Origin: Methylobacterium mesophilicum SR1.6/6
GTDB lineage: Bacteria; Pseudomonadota; Alphaproteobacteria; Rhizobiales; Beijerinckiaceae
Reading direction: 5' to 3'
Assembly: GCF_000364445.2 (NCBI RefSeq)
Contig: NZ_CP043538.1
Coordinates: forward strand, 4,979,447-5,043,446
Length of the DNA: 64,000 nucleotides
This document shows positions 59,404 through 64,000 of this stretch, piece after piece. Each line of letters starts with the position of its first letter. Position 1 is the first letter of the stretch. The notes under the pieces are model-generated. The model searched no databases, had not been told where the DNA came from, and was given only the letters and a program-made list of their open reading frames with translations. Both the position numbers and the translations under genes were made by a program.

Positions 59404-59880
59404 CTATCCCGGCGGGATGCGCCCCACCGAGCACAGGGTGCGCATCGTGGTGCTGCCCGGGTCGGTGTAGCAGGAGGCCGACCAGCCGTTCTGCTGGATG
59501 AACGACTTGCGCCGCTCCGACAGCGCGGTCCGGTAGGCGTTGGCGATGATCGGCTCGACGGTGGCGGCCGGCTCGCCGACGAGGATCTCGGAGGCCACCG
59601 ACAGGTCCCGGAAGAAGGCCGCCGAGGGGGTCGGCTCGGCCGAGGTCGCCTGCACGATCGGCTCGACCCGGCAGGTCACGTCGAACTTGATCGGGCCGGC
59701 CATGCGGATGTCGATGCTCGGGCCCGCGCGCTTGCCGACCCGGCCGCCGATGGCGCCGGCGATCTGGCGGGTGAGGTCGTCGCAGCTGTCGGCCCGGGCG
59801 GCCCCCGCCAGGAGGGGCAGGGCGAGCGGCAGAGCCGCGCAGGCGGCGAGGAGGAGGCGCGGAACGGCGAAGCTCGACAT
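59404..59880 (-). CDS. Secreted hypothetical protein
   Basis: A 158-residue protein with a clear signal peptide (VPRLLLAACAALPLALPLLA, cleavage near Ala-Arg-Ala at 27-30). The mature domain has SCDDLTRQIAGAIGG and later Cys in DVTCRVEP, SASCYTD and RTLCSVG, four in total after the signal, which could form two disulfides. ATG 59880. I recognise no family. Confidence 0.7.
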   Translation of the reverse strand: MSSFAVPRLLLAACAALPLALPLLAGAARADSCDDLTRQIAGAIGGRVGKRAGPSIDIRMAGPIKFDVTCRVEPIVQATSAEPTPSAAFFRDLSVASEILVGEPAATVEPIIANAYRTALSERRKSFIQQNGWSASCYTDPGSTTMRTLCSVGRIPPG

Positions 59881-59924
59881 GGCCGCACTCTACGCGCGAC
59901 GCGGGGCCTGTCGAGGGGTTGGCG

Positions 59925-62900
59925 TCAGTGGAAATCCCGGCTGCGATACACGCGCCGATCCGGGGGCGCACTGAAATCCGTGGTCTCGGGCGGCAGCCTC
60001 ATCCCAGCCTCGCGCAGGTCGCGCAGGGAGGCACTGAGGTCGCGGAACCCTTCCGCCACGAGGTGGACCACCCCGCCCGCCCGCTGGATCCGGCCGCGCA
60101 CGGCCAGGAACCGGGCCTGCATGGCGGCCCTTCGGTTCGCCTCGAACACGGTTTTCCAGACGATCACGTTGGCGATACCGGTCTCGTCCTCCAGCGTCAG
60201 GAAGACCACGCCCTTGGCGGTGCCCGGCCGCTGGCGGATCAGCACCAGCCCCGCCACCGTGACCCGCGCGCCCTGGGGCAGGGCCGGATCCAGATGGGCC
60301 CGGGCCGGGATCGCGCCGATCCGGGCGAGCCGTCCCCGGAAGAACGCGACCGGGTGCCCCTGCAGCGACAGGCCGGTGGCGGCGTAATCCTCGGCCACCG
60401 CCTCGGACGGGGCGAGGGCCGGAAGCTCCACCGCCGGCTCGTGCCGGAACAGGCCGTCATCGGCGTGCCACGCGAAGAGCGGCAGGGGCGCCTCGAGGAG
60501 ATGGGCCCGGCGCTCGGAGCCGTCGGCCCTGGCGGCCTTGCGGGATGACGTCCCCTCCAGGGTGCGGACCATCCACAGGGCGGCGCGCCGGTCGAGGCCG
60601 AGCGAGCGGAACGCGTCCGCCTCGGCCAGGCGCTCCAGGGTGTTGCGGGGCAGGGCGAGGGAGGCCTGCAGGCCCTCGATGCTGGCGTAGCCGTTGGCGC
60701 GCAGCCGCACGAGCCGGCGCATCGCCGCCTCCGGCAGGCCGCGCACCGCGCGCAGGCCGATCCGCACGGCGTGCCGCTTCGGATTCCCGGCCGGCTCCAG
60801 AGTGCAGTCCCAGTCGCTGGCGTTGACGCAGACGCCCCGGACCTCGACCCCGTGGGCGCGGGCATCGCGCACCAGCTGGGCCGGCTGGTAGAAGCCCATG
60901 GGCTGGGCGTTGAGGATCGCGGCCAGGAAGACGTCGGGGTGCCGGCACTTCATCCAGGCCGAGGCGTAGACGAGGAGCGCGAAGCTCGCCGCGTGGCTCT
61001 CCGGGAAGCCGTAGGTGGAGAAGCCGCGGATCTGCGCGAAGCAGCGCTCGGCGAAGTCCTGCGGGTAACCCCGGCGGGTCATGCCGCCGACAAACTTCTC
61101 CGCGAACCCGCCGATCGAGCCGACATGGCGGAAGGTCGCCATCGCCCGGCGCAGCCCGTCGGCCTCGGCCGGGCTGAAGCCCGCCGCCGTGATGGCGATC
61201 TGCATGGCGTGCTCCTGGAACAGCGGCACCCCGTAGGTCTTCTGCAGGACCTCCTTCAGCTCGTCCGCCGGGCCGTGATCCGGGTGCGGGGCCGGGTATT
61301 CCACCGGGTCGATCCCGGAGCGCCGCCGCAGGTAGGGATGGACCATGTCGCCCTGGATCGGGCCGGGGCGCACGATCGCGACCTGCACCACGAGGTCGTA
61401 GAACTCCTTGGGCTTCAGGCGCGGCAGCATCGACATCTGCGCCCGGCTCTCGACCTGGAACACGCCGACGGAATCGGCCTTGGCGAGCATCGCGTAGGTC
61501 TCGGGATCGTCCTGCGGCAGGTCGGCCAGCGTCTCGTAGAAGGTGCTGTGATCCCTCTCCAAAAAATCGAGGCCGCGCTTGAGGCAGGTCAGCATGCCGA
61601 GCGCCAGCACGTCGACCTTCATCAGGCCGATCGCGTCGATGTCGTCCTTGTCCCACTCGATGAAGGTGCGGTCCGCCATGGCGCCGTTGCCCACCGGCAC
61701 GGTCTCGTCGAGGCGGCCGCGGGTCAGCACGAAGCCGCCGACATGCTGCGAGAGGTGGCGGGGAAAGCCGATCAGCTGGTGGGCGAGGTCGAGCGCCTGC
61801 CGGATCGCCGGGTTCTCCGGGTCGAGGCCGGCCTCGCGCACGTGCTGGTCCGGCATGCCGGTGCCCCAGGAGCCCCAGACCGTGTCGGCGATCGCCGCGG
61901 TCACGTCCTCGGTCAGCCCCAAAACCTTGCCGACCTCGCGGATCGCCATGCGCGGGCGGTAGTGGATCACCGTGGCGCAGAGGGCGGCCCGCTCCCGGCC
62001 GTAGCGGGCGTAGAGGTGCTGGATCACCTCCTCCCGGCGCTCGTGCTCGAAATCGACGTCGATGTCGGGGGGCTCGCCCCGGTTCTCCGAGATGAAGCGG
62101 GCGAAGAGCAGCCGGTGCTTCGACGGGTCGACCGCGGTGATGCCGAGGCAGAAGCACACGGCGGAATTGGCCGCCGAGCCCCGGCCCTGGCAGAGGATGC
62201 CCCGGCCGCGGGCGAACTCGACCACGTCGAATAGGGTCAGGAAGTAGCGGGCGTAGTCCATCTGGGCGATGAGCCGCAGCTCCTCGCGGAGCGTCGCCGC
62301 GACGCCGGGCGGGACGTCGCCGCCGTAACGCCAGCGCGCCCGCTCCCAGGTCTTCTCCTCCAGGTATTCCTGCGGCGTGCGCCCGGGGGGCACCGGCTCG
62401 TCGGGATACTCGTAATGGAGCTGCGCCAAGTCGAAGTCGCAGGCCTCGGCGATCTCGACGGAGCGGGCCAGCGCCTCCGGGTGGTCGGCGAACAGCCGGG
62501 CCATCTCGGCGGCGGGCTTCAGGTGGCGCTCGGCATTCGCCTCCAGCCGGTAGCCGGCCTCGCCGATCCGGCAGCCGGCGCGGATGCAGGTGACCACATC
62601 CTGCAGTTGGCGCCTTTCGGGATGGTGGTAGAGCGCGTCCGAGACCGCGACCATCGGGGCGCCGGAGGCCGCGCCCAGCTCGGCGAGCAGCCCGAGGCGC
62701 CGCCGCTCGTCGCCGCGGCGCGTGTGGCTTGCCCCCAGGAAGGTCCGGCCCGGGGCGGCGGCGGCCAGCGCCTCCAGCCGCGCCCTGAACCCCTCCGGCA
62801 GGCGCCGGGCCGGCGGCATCGCGATGAACATCTGCCCCTCGGCGGCCTCCACCATCTCGGCGAAGGAGAAGCGGCACGCGCCCTTGCGGACGCGCCGGTT

Positions 62901-63215
62901 GCCCAGGGTGAGCAGCCGGCAGAGGCGCCCCCAGGCGCCCCGGTCCATCGGGTAGGTGACGGCCTCGAACCCCTCCTCGGTGACGAGGCGCACCCCCGGC
63001 AGGATCCGGAGCGCGGTCCCCTGCGGTTCGAGGGCGCGTGCCGCCGCGTGCGCACGCACGACGCCGGCCACGGTGTTGCGGTCGGCGATGCCGATGGCCC
63101 TGAGGCCGTAGGCCGCCGCCTGCACGACGAATTCCTGCGGGTGCGAGGCGCCGTGCAGGAAGGAGAAGTTCGTGGTGACGGCGAGTTCGGCGTAGGCGGT
63201 CCCGGAACGGCTCAC
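59925..63215 (-). CDS. dnaE2: Error-prone DNA polymerase DnaE2 (ImuC)
   Basis: A 1096-residue C-family polymerase, shorter than replicative DnaE. It has a PHP domain ([20 protein letters not shown] at the start), the palm [18 protein letters not shown] and the catalytic [17 protein letters not shown] at about 381-397. DnaE2-type segments include [20 protein letters not shown], the [20 protein letters not shown] fingers, [15 protein letters not shown] and a C-terminal OB fold. It works with ImuB in SOS mutagenesis. Its GTG at 63215 overlaps the imuB stop (GTGA). The upstream open frame to 63629 runs through imuB and is not real. Confidence 0.95.
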   Translation of the reverse strand: MSRSGTAYAELAVTTNFSFLHGASHPQEFVVQAAAYGLRAIGIADRNTVAGVVRAHAAARALEPQGTALRILPGVRLVTEEGFEAVTYPMDRGAWGRLCRLLTLGNRRVRKGACRFSFAEMVEAAEGQMFIAMPPARRLPEGFRARLEALAAAAPGRTFLGASHTRRGDERRRLGLLAELGAASGAPMVAVSDALYHHPERRQLQDVVTCIRAGCRIGEAGYRLEANAERHLKPAAEMARLFADHPEALARSVEIAEACDFDLAQLHYEYPDEPVPPGRTPQEYLEEKTWERARWRYGGDVPPGVAATLREELRLIAQMDYARYFLTLFDVVEFARGRGILCQGRGSAANSAVCFCLGITAVDPSKHRLLFARFISENRGEPPDIDVDFEHERREEVIQHLYARYGRERAALCATVIHYRPRMAIREVGKVLGLTEDVTAAIADTVWGSWGTGMPDQHVREAGLDPENPAIRQALDLAHQLIGFPRHLSQHVGGFVLTRGRLDETVPVGNGAMADRTFIEWDKDDIDAIGLMKVDVLALGMLTCLKRGLDFLERDHSTFYETLADLPQDDPETYAMLAKADSVGVFQVESRAQMSMLPRLKPKEFYDLVVQVAIVRPGPIQGDMVHPYLRRRSGIDPVEYPAPHPDHGPADELKEVLQKTYGVPLFQEHAMQIAITAAGFSPAEADGLRRAMATFRHVGSIGGFAEKFVGGMTRRGYPQDFAERCFAQIRGFSTYGFPESHAASFALLVYASAWMKCRHPDVFLAAILNAQPMGFYQPAQLVRDARAHGVEVRGVCVNASDWDCTLEPAGNPKRHAVRIGLRAVRGLPEAAMRRLVRLRANGYASIEGLQASLALPRNTLERLAEADAFRSLGLDRRAALWMVRTLEGTSSRKAARADGSERRAHLLEAPLPLFAWHADDGLFRHEPAVELPALAPSEAVAEDYAATGLSLQGHPVAFFRGRLARIGAIPARAHLDPALPQGARVTVAGLVLIRQRPGTAKGVVFLTLEDETGIANVIVWKTVFEANRRAAMQARFLAVRGRIQRAGGVVHLVAEGFRDLSASLRDLREAGMRLPPETTDFSAPPDRRVYRSRDFH

Positions 63216-64000
63216 GCGAACAGCCCGTGGACGTACCACGCGGCCGGACGGTCGGGGGCGTGCGCCCCGTCGCGGTAGAGCCAGAGGCGGTGCCCGGCCT
63301 CGCACTCGATGCGGTAGTAGTCCCGCGTCTCCGCGGGCGCGCGCCACCATTCGGCGGCGATCCGCTCCGGTCCCTCGGCGTGGACGACGCGATGGATCCG
63401 GGCCCGCCAGCGGAAGCGCCGGGGCGGACCCTCGGGCACGGTCGAGAGCACGTCGCAGGCGGCCTCGCCGCGGGGGAAGATCACCAGGGGACGGGGCGGG
63501 AGGTGGTCGGGCCAGGGGGCGTCGAAGAAGGCAGTCATGGCTCGGGAGCCACCCTCCCCCGCAGGGGAGGGAGGGGGTGGCGCCTGTATCCGGCCCCGGA
63601 CCGAACTCGGCACCGATCCGGCCCTCCACAGAACACCCCGGTCGGCCCGCTCCGGCAGATGGCTCGCCCGCGGCTCGAGCCGCAGGAGCGCCCGTCCGAG
63701 GCGCTGCGCCAGGGCGTCGGCCAGGAAGCCGATCCCGTCGCCCTCGGTCGCGGCGCCGAGATCCGCTTGGCGGGCCGGCATGGGGCCGGTCACCGTGACG
63801 GCCAGCACCACCGTCTCGAAGCCGAAGCCGGCCTCGAGGGCGGATCCCAGCCGGTCGAGGCGCAGGGCGACGAGGGCCGCGACCCGCTCCGGGCAGCGCT
63901 CGGGGCGCGACAGGCCGAGATCGAGGGCCCGCACCGCCCCGTCGACCCGATGGAGGGCGAGGCGCAGGGTGCAGGCGCCGAGCCCGGCGCGCTCCAGCTG
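63212..64000 (-). CDS. imuB: ImuB, Y-family polymerase-like protein, 5' part off the right edge
   Basis: The frame is open from the edge (263 codons) to the stop at 63212. This is the C-terminal part of ImuB: the little-finger-like stretch [18 protein letters not shown] and [20 protein letters not shown], then the conserved ending [40 protein letters not shown] and [10 protein letters not shown]. ImuB has no polymerase activity and links DnaE2 to the beta clamp. A G/C palindrome at 63549-63580 codes for Pro-Pro-Pro-Pro-Ser-Pro in frame between the two regions. Coupled to dnaE2 by a GTGA overlap; any imuA and LexA box would be outside the window. Confidence 0.92.
   Translation of the reverse strand, partial: QLERAGLGACTLRLALHRVDGAVRALDLGLSRPERCPERVAALVALRLDRLGSALEAGFGFETVVLAVTVTGPMPARQADLGAATEGDGIGFLADALAQRLGRALLRLEPRASHLPERADRGVLWRAGSVPSSVRGRIQAPPPPSPAGEGGSRAMTAFFDAPWPDHLPPRPLVIFPRGEAACDVLSTVPEGPPRRFRWRARIHRVVHAEGPERIAAEWWRAPAETRDYYRIECEAGHRLWLYRDGAHAPDRPAAWYVHGLFA
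63549..63580. repeat. G/C palindrome inside imuB
   Basis: CCACC at the outer left and GGTGG at the outer right enclose an 8-bp stem CCCTCCCC/GGGGAGGG (63552-63559 and 63564-63571). It resembles the intergenic hairpins at 51035-51143 but lies within the imuB reading frame. Confidence 0.7.

Noticed and set aside
63216..63629. N-terminal extension of DnaE2 through imuB
   Set aside because: It is a shadow of imuB in another frame; the DnaE2 family begins at the GTG that overlaps the imuB stop.

Overview
The window is a high-GC chromosomal segment from an alphaproteobacterium, most likely Methylobacterium or a close relative. The reasons are the strong G/C third-position bias, a complete 14-subunit nuo locus in rhizobial order with a long NuoE tail, LexA boxes of the GTTC-N7-GTTC type, an imuB-dnaE2 cassette, and a paralogue of formaldehyde-activating enzyme. 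I see no prophage, insertion sequence, CRISPR array or rRNA. One tRNA gene (Asp, GTC) is present.

Layout. 1-6.3 kb (minus strand): a mitofilin-like membrane protein running off the left edge, hemD, an aldose-1-epimerase-like gene, a PglK-like ABC exporter and a small Met-Lys-Pro repeat protein. 6.3-9.3 kb: an OB-fold/PepSY-like membrane protein divergent from a PhoP/PhoQ-like two-component system, with a PhoP-box-like direct repeat between them. 9.6-12.4 kb: a MocR-type regulator divergent from a DUF1127 gene and an EamA transporter, with an inverted repeat in the shared promoter region. 12.5-28.6 kb: tRNA-Asp, then nuoA-N (respiratory complex I). nuoB carries an apparent one-base deletion in a C run. 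28.6-32.3 kb: birA, RNase J, methylmalonyl-CoA epimerase, a DUF1467 gene and a small minus-strand gene. 32.5-36.2 kb: a candidate minus-strand small RNA, proS, lolC/E and lolD. 36.9-39.0 kb: two very small exported or membrane proteins, a GT1 glycosyltransferase and a 34-residue membrane peptide behind a LexA box. 39.2-48.3 kb: dnaE, small proteins, a ChaC-like gamma-glutamylcyclotransferase, recO and parC. 48.5-55.1 kb: alkA, gltA, gltX and comEC. 55.1-64 kb: lexA with its own box, a lipoprotein, an NRAMP-like transporter, a Fae paralogue, an Uma2 protein, a secreted protein, dnaE2 and the 3' part of imuB.

How the genes relate. Energy metabolism (complex I, citrate synthase) and one-carbon or C2 metabolism (Fae paralogue, methylmalonyl-CoA epimerase) fit a methylotroph. 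DNA repair is a second theme: LexA, ImuB/DnaE2, RecO, AlkA, ParC and the replicative DnaE lie in the right half. Three exact GTTC-N7-GTTC LexA boxes are seen: upstream of lexA, between recO and parC, and just upstream of the 34-residue membrane peptide. The last arrangement resembles SOS-induced membrane division inhibitors such as Caulobacter SidA and is the most interesting lead in the window.

Intergenic spaces hold several families of dispersed palindromes. One lies between nuoF and nuoG, and one small G/C palindrome sits in frame inside imuB. Several starts are non-ATG. Two genes (the GT1 glycosyltransferase and alkA) have no ATG, GTG or TTG at a plausible N-terminus.
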